Shown here: piece after piece, positions 1-8,752 of the stretch
Position numbering within the stretch: position 1 is the stretch's first letter
How the letters are laid out: every line of letters starts with the position of its first letter
Origin: Actinosynnema sp. ALI-1.44
GTDB taxonomy: Bacteria > Actinomycetota > Actinomycetes > Mycobacteriales > Pseudonocardiaceae
DNA length: 64,000 bases
NCBI RefSeq assembly: GCF_001984155.1
Contig: NZ_MTQO01000039.1
Coordinates: 182,463-246,462, forward strand
Reading direction: 5' to 3'
Made by a program: the position numbers and the translations under genes
Notes under the pieces: generated by a model
Told to the model about the DNA's origin: nothing
The model's database searches: none
The model's input: only the letters and a program-made list of their open reading frames with translations

Positions 1-259
1 ACAGGCAGGTGGCCGAACCGAGCATCCCGGCAACGAGCGTGACACGGGCGCCGAAGCGGTCCGACAATGCGCCGCCGACCGGCTGGCTGATCAGCCCAGT
101 ACCACCGAACACCGCCATGACCAGGGCCGTCTGCCCGGCGTCGAGACCACGGGCAGCCAGGTAGAACACCAAGAAGGCGACGACGACGTTACCGATCCTG
201 TTCGCCAACTGGCCCGCGAACAGGATCCAGAACGCCTTCGGCAACTGGTTCGTGGACAC
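1..259 (-). CDS. MFS transporter, N-terminal part (cut by window edge)
   Basis: Reading the minus strand from a GTG at 259 gives an uninterrupted frame that leaves the window at base 1. The first 86 residues form two hydrophobic segments (FWILFAGQLANRIGNVVVAF and a second after TALVMAVFGG). These are followed by GGALSDRFGARV, the classic major facilitator loop 2-3 motif (G-x-x-x-D-R-x-G-R). It is therefore the N-terminus of a 12-helix inner-membrane proton-driven exporter or importer; the substrate cannot be read. A GCAGGA stretch lies about 10 bases upstream of the GTG. The gene is divergent from the ArsR-type regulator at 327, with a candidate operator between them, so it is probably that regulator's target (inference). 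Confidence 0.8.
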   Translation of the reverse strand, partial: MSTNQLPKAFWILFAGQLANRIGNVVVAFLVFYLAARGLDAGQTALVMAVFGGTGLISQPVGGALSDRFGARVTLVAGMLGSATCL

Positions 260-297
260 CCGAGGATCCTGCGGCGGGCACTACCGATGGCCTAGCT

Positions 298-315
298 TCT
301 TAGTGAGAGCTAAGA
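298..315. promoter_or_regulatory. inverted repeat between MFS and ArsR genes, candidate operator
   Basis: TCTTAG and CTAAGA form perfect 6-bp arms around a 6-base spacer. The site is just upstream of the ribosome binding site of the ArsR gene and inside the divergent intergenic region. Winged-helix ArsR proteins bind such dyads, so autoregulation plus control of the MFS gene is inferred. Confidence 0.45.
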
Positions 316-326
316 GGATAGGTCAC

Positions 327-1415
327 ATGCTGGAGCTGACGTTCACCGCTGACGATCTGGTGCGCACGCGTTTCGCGATCTCCCCGCTGTGGGAGGTGGT
401 GGCGAGCGTTCGCGCGTTGCGCGACCCGGCCCGTGCCGCCCTGCACCTGCCGTGGGTTCGGACGGTGCACGCCAGCCTCGATCAGGTCGATGTCGGCCTG
501 CTGCTGGACCTGGTACCGCTGACCGGCCGGACCCCGGACTTCGTCACGGTGCCCCCAGCCACACCGCTGGCCGAACTCGCGGAGGAACTGGACCGCTTGC
601 GGTCAGTGCGCCCCGCGCAGGTGCGCGCCGATCTGGAGGACACCGGGATATCGCGCAACGCGGCGTTGACCGCGTTGTACACCGATCCGGAGGCGGGGTT
701 ACGCGAACTCGTCGAGACGATCCAGCGCTACTGGGACGTGGCCCTCGCACCGCATTGGCAACGGATGCGCACGTTGTTGGAAGGTGACGTGTTCCGCCGG
801 GCACGCCAGATCACCACCAGCGGCGCACAGGAGTTCTTCGCCGGGGTACACCCCGACGTCCGCTGGGAAGCCGACCGGCTGTACGTGTCACACCGCCCGT
901 ACTCGCACTCGCGCTCAGCGCGCGGTCTGGGGCTTCTGCTCGTACCGTCGATATTCGCGTGGCCACAGGTCTTCACGCTCACGACGGCCCCGTGGCAACC
1001 GACACTGCTGTACCCGGCCTACAACATCGCGGCACTGTGGGAACGCGGGCGGGCCGAATCCGACGCGCTGGCCGGCGTCCTCGGCCGTACCCGCGCGAGC
1101 CTCCTGACACAGCTGGACACACCCGCTACCACCACCGAGCTCGCGAAACGGCTGGACCTGACCACCGGCGGCGTATCGCAGCATCTCACCGCGCTGTTGC
1201 GAGCCGGGCTGCTGACCAGCCACCGCGATGGCAAGTACGTCAGCTACACCCGGACCCTCACCGGAGACGCGCTCGTCGAAGCCGGAAGGACGCGAACGGA
1301 CAAGCCCTTACCCAACCCGGCAGATTGCCCCGCCACCGCAATCCAGGCCCACCGGCACACGCTCCGTCATCAACTAGAAACGAGGCGATTCCACCCTGAG
1401 GCGCGAGGCTCATAG
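327..1415 (+). CDS. ArsR-type winged-helix regulator with DUF5937-like N-terminus
   Basis: The protein has 362 residues. The start is the ATG at 327, 5 bases after AGAGGATA; an earlier in-frame start at 252 would run through the MFS promoter region. Residues 1 to about 240 resemble the DUF5937 domain found in actinobacterial ArsR-like regulators (opening LELTFTADDLVRTRFAISP). Residues about 255-325 are a winged helix: TTTELAKRLDLTTGGVSQHL is the helix-turn-helix and the HRDGKYVSYT stretch the wing. No Cys pair typical of metal-sensing ArsR members is visible, so it is likely a metal-independent repressor. It is divergent from the MFS transporter at 259 and shares a dyad with it. Confidence 0.85.
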   Translation: MLELTFTADDLVRTRFAISPLWEVVASVRALRDPARAALHLPWVRTVHASLDQVDVGLLLDLVPLTGRTPDFVTVPPATPLAELAEELDRLRSVRPAQVRADLEDTGISRNAALTALYTDPEAGLRELVETIQRYWDVALAPHWQRMRTLLEGDVFRRARQITTSGAQEFFAGVHPDVRWEADRLYVSHRPYSHSRSARGLGLLLVPSIFAWPQVFTLTTAPWQPTLLYPAYNIAALWERGRAESDALAGVLGRTRASLLTQLDTPATTTELAKRLDLTTGGVSQHLTALLRAGLLTSHRDGKYVSYTRTLTGDALVEAGRTRTDKPLPNPADCPATAIQAHRHTLRHQLETRRFHPEARGS

Positions 1416-1434
1416 GCACGGCAGAACGCCAAAC

Positions 1435-1551
1435 GTGACCCTCCAAATCGTGCCGCAGGCAGCCGGACCGCACAGCGGGCTGATGGGATCGATGACGTTG
1501 CTGTCATTCACCGATCCAGATGAACCGGACATCGTGTACACCGAATCGGTA
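1435..1551 (+). pseudogene. fragment of a Scr1/XRE regulator (DUF5753 end)
   Basis: The stretch HSGLMGSMTLLSFTDPDEPD followed by IVYTESV matches the end of the DUF5753 sensor domain of XRE-family regulators common in actinomycetes. No helix-turn-helix part precedes it, and the frame degenerates after it. A second frame to 1679 encodes a short hydrophilic peptide ending MEPGDDLL that I do not recognise. This is a relic, not a working gene. Confidence 0.5.
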
Positions 1552-1720
1552 CTTCGACCACAGCCGGAGCAGCGCAGAAGCTGGAGAAAGTCCTCGACAC
1601 CAAGTACTCCCGTGCCCACGACCACAAGGGCGGTGACACCATCCGCCATATGGAGCCCGGCGACGACTTGCTCTGACCGGCGGGGCGTGCGCAGGGGCCA
1701 GCGTGGTGATGGACCAGTGG

Positions 1721-4681
1721 TCAGTCGAGCAGTTCGTTCAGTCTGGCGGCGTGGTCGTCGATCCGCCGGTTGATTTCGCGCCCGACCTGCTTCTCGTGTT
1801 CCGGGAGGGTGGGGAACTCACGACCGTCGGCGAGGTCCTCCAATTCCTGGATCTCCTGCTCGAGCGTGGTGATCATGTCGTTAGCCAGGTCGAATCTGTG
1901 GGGATCGACCAGCCCGAGTTGTCGTTGCAGTCCGAGCCGTGCCTTCACCTCGGCGAGGCTGGTCCGGAGTCCGGTGATCATCGCTTTCGTGCTGGCGGGC
2001 GGGCGAGGCCGTGCCGAACTGGGCTCCCTGTCGGCCCGGACTGTCGCGTGCCGCCCGGTCTCGACGGTTCCCGCGAGGCGATCTCCGGTCAGTGCCAGCG
2101 GTGGGTTCTTGCGGGTGACCGCCACCTGCTTTCCCTTCACGGCCCTGACAACGCAATCGGAGAACCTCAGCCCGACCGAGTCGCTGACGGTCACCGGTTC
2201 GGGGGTGGCGGTGAACGTGCAGCGCTCGCAGTGACCGCCCGCGCCACGCACCACGAGTCCTTGCTTGGCGGGGCCGATCTTGCAGTCGCGCAAGGTCGGG
2301 GTCGCGCCCTTGGCCACTTTGACCGCGATCCCGTCCGTGGCTGTGATCTGGCAGCCGTCGAGCAGAGTGGAGTTGCCCACGCCCGTGATGGTCACCGCTG
2401 TCTGGTACTCCGCGTAGATCAGGATATTGCGCAGGGTTGCCGACCCGGAGATCACAATGGGGTGGTATTTCGCGACCAGCCGCACGGTGCCGGTGCTTTC
2501 CGCTGGACGTACCTCGACCCCTGCCGGGATGCGGACCCGGTCGACGCAGCGGTACCTGCCGGGCTCGAGTTCGATGGTGTCGCCAGGGGAGGCGTTGCGA
2601 AGCGTCTGCTTCAGCTCGGCGTAGGTCCGCGCGCGCAGCACGTGCGGTCCCGGGCCGTCGGGTTGGACGCCGATCTCGTCCTCGTCGCCGTTGTCGAGGG
2701 ACCGACACGCGACGAACGTGGCTTTGTCCAAGGTCTTGAAACCCATGGACCGGTTGTCTTTGGCGGTGCACCTGGTGAAGGTCGCGGTACCCCCGGAGAC
2801 GCTGAATCCGGACTGGCGGCTGCCGATGGCGGTGCAGTGCTCGAACTCGGCCGTGCCATCGGCGATCCACACGCCATTGGCCATCGCGCCGACGGTTTCA
2901 CAGTCAGTGAAGACGCCGGTGCCGCCGTGTACCTGAATGCCTTCTGCCCTGGTGTCCGCGATCGTCAGGCCGGTGGCTGCGACTGTGCCGCCGGACAGCA
3001 TGAGACCCTTGTTCCCTCCGCGCACGAGCACATTCGTGAGCTCCATCCGGCTGCCGCTGTGGACCGTGAGTGCCGCGTCGGTGGCGTTGGTGATGGTGCA
3101 GTCGCGAAGGTCGGCCGTCGATCGGTCTTCCATGACCTCGACACCTGAACCGTGAACGTCGCATCGCGTGAACGTCGCCCGGGCACCGTCCATCACGAGG
3201 ACACCGAGCGAACCGGAGCCGGAGAATGTGCACTGGTCGAAGACCGCCTCGACCCCATCGCCGTCGATGCGGGCAATCTTCGCCCTACTGGCCTCGTTCG
3301 ACACGGCGATGCCGCGCACGGTGGCGTTCGCCGTGAGCTGCAGCGGGATACCCGGCGAATGTCTCAGGTGGACGCTTCCAGGTTCTCCGGCCGCGCAGAT
3401 CGTCAACGGTTTCTCCACGGTGATGGAGTCCTCGGTGTACGTGCCGGGCTCGATTTCGATGGTATCCCCGGCGCGGGCGGCGTCGATGGCCGCGCTGATG
3501 GTGGGGTATCCGTCCGTGCCGACGCGCCGCACCGTGTCCTGGCGCCGTGTGCTGGACGGTTTCGCTTTGGGCACTGGCGGTCTGGGTTGGGGAGCTGGCG
3601 GTTTCGCCCTGAGAGCCGGTGGTCTGGGTGTGTTCCTCTCGGGGACAGCCAGTGGATCCGGGCTCGCGACGCCGACACCGTCGGGCCTGCCGTTGCCATA
3701 GGAACTGCACCTGGTGAGCTCCACCGCGGTGTAGAACGAGAATCCCTGGTCCGCGTTGTTGTGCGCCACGCATTCGAGGAACTCCGCGGCACCACCCACC
3801 ACCAGGAACCCCGCACGATCGGAGTCAATCGCCTCGCAGTGTTCGAAGCGGGCCTTACCGGCCGTCATCCACACCGCGGGTCCCTGCGTTCCGGTGATCC
3901 GGCATTCGGTGAAGACGCCGTCGCCTCCGCTGATCAGGATGCCCTCCGGGGCGGTACCGATGATCCTGACCTTGTGGGCGTGCAGCACACCGTCATCGGT
4001 GATCTCCAGTGCGGGCCCGCCGCCGTGGATCACGCTGTCAGTGATGGTGACGCTCCCGTTCCCGGTCGCCGTGACCGAGCCACCGGCGATCTCACATTCG
4101 CTCAGGGTGAGTACTGTGTCACGGTCGGTGGCCACCGCCGCCTGTCGCCCCGGACCGGTGAAGGCGGAATTCAGGACGGTCGGAGTCGCGCCCGCCATCG
4201 CGATCACCGACTCCAACGCGACATCGAAGAACGCACACCGCTCGTAGAAGCCCGCGGCCGCCTCCACCCGCAGGCCATGGGCCGCCGGACCGATCCGGCA
4301 ATCGGCGACCAGCGGGTCCGCGCCGCCACGAACCCGGATCCCCACGCTGTGCGGCGCCCGGATGTCGCAGTTCGAGATACTCGGGTACACATTCCGCCCG
4401 GCGACCTCGATGGCCGCCCAATCCCACCCGCTGCCCACCAGGCTGAGGTCGTGAATGGCCGCGTCGGCGAGAACCATCAGCGTGTTGCCCGTGGCCGCGG
4501 TCAACGTGACCGTGCCGGCTCCCTCGCTCGGCCGGACCTCGACCGCCTTGTCGATGACCACTTCCCCGTCATACGTGCCGGGCGCGATCTCGATGACATC
4601 GCCGGAGCGTGCGAAGCGCAACGCCGAACCCACGTCGGCATAACCATCCCCGCCGACCAGGAGAACCGCGGGTTTCGTCAT
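1721..4681 (-). CDS. right-handed parallel beta-helix repeat protein, 986 aa
   Basis: The start is the ATG at 4681, 6 bases after GAGGGAAG. The same frame is open further upstream, but that part encodes a DNA-ligase fragment. Three beta-helix blocks are visible, opening near residues 10, 385 and 682. Each opens with the pattern GD-x-IEI-x-PG-x-Y and continues with pectate-lyase-like turns (F-x-x-C-x-A, G-V-x-V-x-G, repeated CEA/CTA/CTI stacks). A Pro/Lys-rich linker lies near 345-378. The last about 100 residues are charged and predicted helical or coiled coil. No signal peptide or membrane segment is seen, so it should be cytoplasmic, unlike secreted pectin lyases. It may be a scaffold or binding protein; no enzymatic residues can be assigned. 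No operon partner is intact on either side. Confidence 0.8.
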   Translation of the reverse strand: MTKPAVLLVGGDGYADVGSALRFARSGDVIEIAPGTYDGEVVIDKAVEVRPSEGAGTVTLTAATGNTLMVLADAAIHDLSLVGSGWDWAAIEVAGRNVYPSISNCDIRAPHSVGIRVRGGADPLVADCRIGPAAHGLRVEAAAGFYERCAFFDVALESVIAMAGATPTVLNSAFTGPGRQAAVATDRDTVLTLSECEIAGGSVTATGNGSVTITDSVIHGGGPALEITDDGVLHAHKVRIIGTAPEGILISGGDGVFTECRITGTQGPAVWMTAGKARFEHCEAIDSDRAGFLVVGGAAEFLECVAHNNADQGFSFYTAVELTRCSSYGNGRPDGVGVASPDPLAVPERNTPRPPALRAKPPAPQPRPPVPKAKPSSTRRQDTVRRVGTDGYPTISAAIDAARAGDTIEIEPGTYTEDSITVEKPLTICAAGEPGSVHLRHSPGIPLQLTANATVRGIAVSNEASRAKIARIDGDGVEAVFDQCTFSGSGSLGVLVMDGARATFTRCDVHGSGVEVMEDRSTADLRDCTITNATDAALTVHSGSRMELTNVLVRGGNKGLMLSGGTVAATGLTIADTRAEGIQVHGGTGVFTDCETVGAMANGVWIADGTAEFEHCTAIGSRQSGFSVSGGTATFTRCTAKDNRSMGFKTLDKATFVACRSLDNGDEDEIGVQPDGPGPHVLRARTYAELKQTLRNASPGDTIELEPGRYRCVDRVRIPAGVEVRPAESTGTVRLVAKYHPIVISGSATLRNILIYAEYQTAVTITGVGNSTLLDGCQITATDGIAVKVAKGATPTLRDCKIGPAKQGLVVRGAGGHCERCTFTATPEPVTVSDSVGLRFSDCVVRAVKGKQVAVTRKNPPLALTGDRLAGTVETGRHATVRADREPSSARPRPPASTKAMITGLRTSLAEVKARLGLQRQLGLVDPHRFDLANDMITTLEQEIQELEDLADGREFPTLPEHEKQVGREINRRIDDHAARLNELLD

Positions 4682-4734
4682 CGGACCGCTTCCCTCAGTT
4701 GGGTCACTTGCCCGTCTCCCCAGTAGACACAAGA

Positions 4735-4984
4735 TCAGGTTATCGACTTGACCGTGCTCGTTGTAGACCACGATTTCCCCGTCCAGGACTGCGGCCCGAC
4801 CGTCCAGTGCGTCGGGGAGCACCCCGGTCAGCATCAAGAACTCGTCGGTGAAATCCAGGCCGTTACGACTGGTCAGCACAGTGGTGCCATCGGGCGCGAT
4901 CCTCATCGCGCAGCGGTAACCGCCCCACTTGACCTCGTAGGCCAGGTGCGGACCGGTCGGTAGTGCTGTGACCGGAATGGTTCA
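4735..4984 (-). pseudogene. ATP-dependent DNA ligase fragment (LigD/LigC type)
   Basis: The frame reads LPTGPHLAYEVKWGGYRC then SRNGLDFTDEF then LDGEIVVYNEHGQVD. These are the motif I region (normally EVKWDGYR, with the nucleotidyl-accepting Lys) through motif IIIa of ATP-dependent DNA ligases of the polymerase-ligase type. The Asp after KW is Gly here. The fragment follows an in-frame TGA, lacks a start, and homology ends at about 4735 where the beta-helix gene's ribosome binding site region begins. It is a relic of about 80 residues left by a rearrangement. Confidence 0.7.
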
Positions 4985-5052
4985 CCGGGGTGTCGTTGAG
5001 CGGTGATGGCGTGCGACCGGTTCGATGGCGGTGATGTCGTTGATCTGGGTGC

Positions 5053-5330
5053 GTGGAGGTGCTGCTGGTGGCCGATCCGGTGAGAGTGCGCAGGCTGTCT
5101 GATCAGGAAGGGCAGCGGTTGCAGCAGATCGTGCGTCGGGGCAGTACCAGTTCGGTGCGGTACCGGCGGGCGATGATGATCCTGGCCTCGGCCGGTGGCA
5201 ACCGTGTGCCGGTGATCGCCCAGTTGGTGCAGGCTGATGAGGACACTGTCCGGGAGGTGCTCCACCGGTTCAACGAGATCGGCCTGGCCAGTCTGGACCC
5301 TCAGTGGGCGGGAGGCCGTCCCCGCTGTCG
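5053..5330 (+). mobile_element. IS630-family transposase, N-terminal fragment
   Basis: VRVRRLSDQEGQRLQQIVRR, then VRYRRAMMILASAGG, then FNEIGLASLDPQWAGGRPR match the helix-turn-helix front of IS630-type transposases. After GRPR the frame leaves the family and ends at 5394, so the DDE catalytic domain is missing. The likely original start is the GTG beginning VADPVRV. It abuts an ISL3-like relic. Confidence 0.7.
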
Positions 5331-5383
5331 GCGGTTCGTGAAGACTGGTTCTGGCACGGTTTCCGTGATCGGGCTTGCCTGGG

Positions 5384-5475
5384 TCAGTCGGTGAGCAGGA
5401 CGCGTTTGCGGAGCAGGTCGGGTTTGGCACGGCCGAACATCTGCCGTTTGAGCATCTTAAAAGTTACGTGGAATC
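5384..5475 (-). mobile_element. ISL3-like transposase, C-terminal scrap
   Basis: Minus-strand reading gives KMLKRQMFGRAKPDLLRKRV then LL and a TGA. This is the characteristic C-terminal tail of ISL3-type transposases (KRQM-[YF]-GRA-x-x-DLLR-x-RVL). Only about 25 residues remain. Confidence 0.55.
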
Positions 5476-5531
5476 TGGCCGTGGAGATGATCCTGTCTCC
5501 TCGGTGCTAACCACGGAACTGAGGAGATGGC

Positions 5532-6066
5532 TTGAGCGGCACGGTGGTGCTGACGGAGAAGTGGCCGGTGTTCGCGCGGCACGAACGAGCGCGCAGTTGG
5601 TTGCAGGTGTGGACCGATCTGGGGCGTGCGCCGCGGACAATCGACGCTTATGCGCGGCGGTTGGCTGAGTACCTGGAGATGTGCGAGCGGGACGGCGTCG
5701 ACCCGCTGGCCGCTGGCCGGGCCGACGTCGCTCGTTTTGTGCGGGAGTTGACGGAGCGGCCCAGCCGGCGGGGCGGCAATGTCGTGGCGCTCGACTCGGG
5801 ATCAGGGTTGGCCGAATGCCACGATCCAGCAGCGGATCGTGCCGGTGCGGCTGTTCTACGACTTTCTGATGGAGGAAGGGCTTTGCGAGTCCAATCCGGT
5901 CGGGCGGGGCCGCTTCACGCCCGGTCGCCGGCAGCGTGGCTTGGTTCCTCGGTTGACCAAGCTGCCGTGGATCCCTTCTGAAGCGCAATGGATGAGCATT
6001 CTGGACATAGCGAAGACCGAGCCGATCCGCAACCGGGTGATGCTCGCGCTGGCCTATGACGCGTAA
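5532..6066 (+). pseudogene. tyrosine recombinase, frameshifted and 3'-truncated
   Basis: A TTG start at 5532 follows GAGGAG. The first frame carries the SAM-like core-binding domain (RSWLQVWTDLGRAPRTIDAY, RRLAEYLEMCERDGVDPL). At about 5780-5800 the reading moves to another frame (NATIQQRIVPVRLFYDFLME, then GLCESNPVGRGRF, RNRVMLALAYDA). It stops at 6064 where sequence homologous to the RHS gene's 5' region begins. The catalytic Arg-His-Arg-Tyr domain is absent, so it cannot recombine DNA. Confidence 0.75.
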
Positions 6067-6253
6067 CATACGCAGGCCAAATGGCCGGACCACTCTGTGG
6101 CCCGTCATCCAACAACCCCCTTCAGGGTGAACTTGCACGCCCCGCCTCACGCGAACCAAACAAACGGACCGAAGCGTGGCACACCAACCACTACCCGGAC
6201 AGCGGCCGTTCGGAGCAGATCCGAGGAGACAGACATCTCACAACACCCGGAAC
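6063..6253. repeat. direct repeat, copy 1: relic of an RHS gene 5' region
   Basis: About 191 bp match 53349-53540 in the same orientation with roughly 90 percent identity by eye. In the 53-kb copy this segment holds the promoter side, ribosome binding site and first codons of the RHS toxin. Here the minus strand still encodes MTGHRVVRPFGLRMLR before running into the recombinase relic. The junction falls exactly at the TAA ending the recombinase frame. Confidence 0.8.
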
Positions 6254-6636
6254 CAGAGCAACAACGAGCACGCGCTGCTGCTGTTGGTGTTCACGGCGGC
6301 AAGGTCAACACCGTGGCTCCGGACGCGACAGCCTCGTCCCAGCGGGACAGCACCATGAAAGTGCTTCCCGACGGGTGGAAACGATGAAAATCCGTTACGA
6401 CAAAGGCTACGGCCAGAGCGGCGGTGGCGGCGGGAGTTCCTGCGACAACCAGCCCGGCAGTCGCCACGACAGCTGCCACAACCGCAGCCGATTCGACCAA
6501 TGCTCTCCACAGTGAAGTCCGGGTCCATGCAGAACATGGACGAGCTGCTCGTCGACGACTACCTGCCGGAACCGCTCGAGATAGCCTCGGCTCACGATGG
6601 CCAGTTCCTGCCCGGCCTTCCACCCGGATTCTTATT
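6254..6636. other. no clear gene
   Basis: This stretch separates the RHS-leader relic from the IS256 relic. A hydrophobic Ala/Val-rich minus-strand frame (6407-6540) and a short plus-strand frame from 6500 exist. Neither has recognisable family features or a convincing ribosome binding site. The plus-strand frame later overlaps the antisense of the transposase. Confidence 0.4.
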
Positions 6637-7475
6637 TGCTGATACCGAAAGGCTCCAGACCGCTACAGTCTGCAACTCGGCTACTACCGGGACTGTCTCG
6701 GCGTACCAGTGCGACGAGCTGCGGTGCGATGACCGCGCGCCAGCGGGCCTGACTCGATCAGCTTGAACGCCATCGCCAACCCGGCGGCGCGCGAGCCTGA
6801 CCCTTTGGTGTTCTTCGTGCGGTAGCGCACGGTGGCGAGTTGGCCTCGATCGGATTGGTCGTGCGCAAGTGAATCCAGTGCTCGGCCGGATAGTCGTAGA
6901 ACGCCAGCAACTCGTCGAGGTCGTCGGTGATCTTCACGACCGCCTGGGGGAACTTCGCGCCGTACGCGGCCTGGACCGCCGTCACAGCGTCCAGGGCGTG
7001 CCGGCGGTCCTCGGCGTTCCAGATCTCCGCAAACGTCTTCTTCACCCTGGGATGCGCGGACGTCGGCATGGCCGACAGCACCTTGCCGCTCTTGTAGAAC
7101 CAGCAGCGCTGCTCGCGGGTGGTGGGGAAGACCTCGCGTAAAGGCGCCCCAAAAATCCCAGTGCGCCGTCGCCGATCACCAGCACCGGGGCGGTCAACCC
7201 GCGCCAGGCGCAGTCGCGCAGCAGATCCGCCCACGACTCGGTCGATTCGCGATACCCGTCGGCCAGAGCGACGAGCTCCTTGCGACCGTCGGCACGGGCA
7301 CCGATCATCACCAGCAGGCAGAATTTGTGTTCCTCCAAGCGGATGTTGAGGTGTATCCCCTCCCCGACAGGTACACATAGTCCACACCGGACAGACCACG
7401 TACGGCGAACGTGCGTTGTTCGGCCTTCCACCGCTCGGTCAGATTGGTGATCACCGCCACGGCGGTACGCGTCGC
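6637..7475 (-). mobile_element. IS256-family (mutator) transposase, multiply frameshifted
   Basis: The conserved blocks occur in order across three frames: GIHLNIRLEEHKFCLLVMIG, ARADGRKELVALADGYREST, FPTTREQRCWFYKSGKVLSA, AVVKITDDLDELLAFYDYPA, EHWIHLRTTNPIEAN, then QARWRAVIAPQLVALVRR near the end at 6640. These are the mutator-type DDE domain and C-terminus. The N-terminal third is missing, frameshifts occur near 7170, 6860 and 6765, and no terminal inverted repeats could be identified. The element is dead. Confidence 0.8.
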
Positions 7476-7715
7476 CACTGATGATGCCGCCAAGGACTAC
7501 GCCGCTAGGTACGGCATCGAGGTTCCCCAAGCACAACGGGACACCACCGCGATGACCGACCACCTGCTCAAGCCGGTTTCCTGACCAGGTCGTGAAAACC
7601 GTTCCCCGAGGAGGGCGATGCTACGCCAACTGTGGCGGTGGGGCCTGGAGCGTGCTGAGGCTCAGCGGTGTGACAACGGTTGCGGCGGGCTGAACATTTG
7701 TTTAGCCTCAGGGTC

Positions 7716-8360
7716 GTGGCGATTCCCGATGACTCGAGTGCTCGGACCCGGATCCGGGACGCGGCGCTGGAGAGGTTCGGACGCGACGGTGTGAACCGGG
7801 TGACGATCCGGGCGATCGCGGCCGATGCCGGCGTCTCGCCCGCGCTGGTGGTGCATCACTTTGGGTCGAAGGAGGCGCTTCGCCGGGAGTGCGACGCGTA
7901 CGTTGTGGCGACGATGCGCGGCGACGGCATTGACAACACCGACGAACTGTCGGATGCGGCAGCGGGCAACGCCCGCGGGCTTTCCCGGATGCTTGACGCG
8001 GCCGCGCCGGTGCGCCGTTACCTGGCCCGCGCGTTCCTCGATGGCTCGCCCGAGGCCGCGGCGCTGTTCGACGAGATCGTCGATCTCACGGCCGCGTGGC
8101 TCGCCGACGGTGAACGAGAAGGGCGGGTCCGTCGCACCGAGCAGCCACGCACGCGTGCGGTGGTCTATGTGACCCATCTGTTGGCGCCGCTCGCGTTCGA
8201 CGAACACGTCGCGCGTGTGCTCGGTGTCGAGGATCTGCACGACATCGACGTGACTCTGCGCTTCTCCCGGGTGGCGATCGAGATGTTCACCCACGGCATC
8301 TTCACCGACGAACGCGCGCTCGACGCGTGGGACGCGGTCAGGAAGGAGCGCGAATCGTGA
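7716..8360 (+). CDS. TetR/AcrR-family transcriptional regulator
   Basis: The protein has 214 residues from a GTG at 7716; the frame is open further upstream but without a better start. Residues about 8-55 form the TetR DNA-binding domain (TRIRDAALERFGRDGVNRVT, IRAIAADAGVSPALVVHHFG with SKEALR following). The rest is a helical ligand-binding domain with no assignable ligand. The gene is followed immediately by a glycosyltransferase relic and then a hydrolase. It once probably controlled this neighbourhood. The upstream ACATTTGTTTAG tract is AT-rich for this genome and could hold its promoter. Confidence 0.85.
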   Translation: MAIPDDSSARTRIRDAALERFGRDGVNRVTIRAIAADAGVSPALVVHHFGSKEALRRECDAYVVATMRGDGIDNTDELSDAAAGNARGLSRMLDAAAPVRRYLARAFLDGSPEAAALFDEIVDLTAAWLADGEREGRVRRTEQPRTRAVVYVTHLLAPLAFDEHVARVLGVEDLHDIDVTLRFSRVAIEMFTHGIFTDERALDAWDAVRKERES

Positions 8361-8729
8361 CAGCTCCTTATCTTCGCTCACGGCATCCACGTCGACGTTC
8401 AGCCGTACGTCGTGCTCGCCCATGCCCTGCAGGAAGCCGGACACGACGCCGTGCCGGGTGCTCCGGAGGGATCGACGTCCCTGGCTGAGCCGTACGGCGT
8501 GCCGTTCGCGCGCCGCTGTCCGACAACCAGAACGACATGAACGGCCCGGGGCTCCGAAAACGATCGAAACCAACCACCGAGGACTGCGGGCAAGCTCACC
8601 GCGGTCCGGCTGATGGCGCGCGAAGGCAGAACTGCGCAAGACCGGGCTGCAATGCGGCTGGGTGCTGTCCAGTTCATTCCCGAGCCCGATGATCCCGTTC
8701 GGCATCCCGAAGGCGCACATCAGCCGTGA
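8358..8729 (+). pseudogene. GT1-family glycosyltransferase remnant
   Basis: Pieces in different frames read IFAHGIHVDVQPYVVLAHAL then QEAGHDAV, LAEPYGVPFA, NDMNGP, and near the end FPSPMIPFGIPKAHISR. These match the start and an internal piece of UDP-sugar glycosyltransferases acting on natural products. Several hundred residues are missing and frames shift, so it is inactive. It sits directly after the TetR gene and would have been its operon partner. Confidence 0.6.
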
Positions 8730-8752
8730 ACAGCCTATCGAAAGGTCCCACG

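Noticed and set aside
1703..3148. Plus-strand open frame of 481 codons
   Set aside because: Antisense shadow of the beta-helix gene; the minus frame has clear repeats and a ribosome binding site.
3152..4726. Long plus-strand open frame of 524 codons
   Set aside because: It lies antisense to the beta-helix gene, has no ribosome binding site and shows Arg/Gly-rich composition typical of shadow frames in high-GC DNA.
6500..6766. 88-codon frame resembling a small peptide precursor (acidic start, Cys-containing end)
   Set aside because: Its second half is antisense to the IS256 transposase C-terminus, and no modifying enzymes are nearby.
7476..7584. Plus-strand reading YAARYGIEVPQAQRDTTAMT with a stop, possible C-terminus of an enzyme
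   Set aside because: Too short, no start and no recognised family; kept only as a note.
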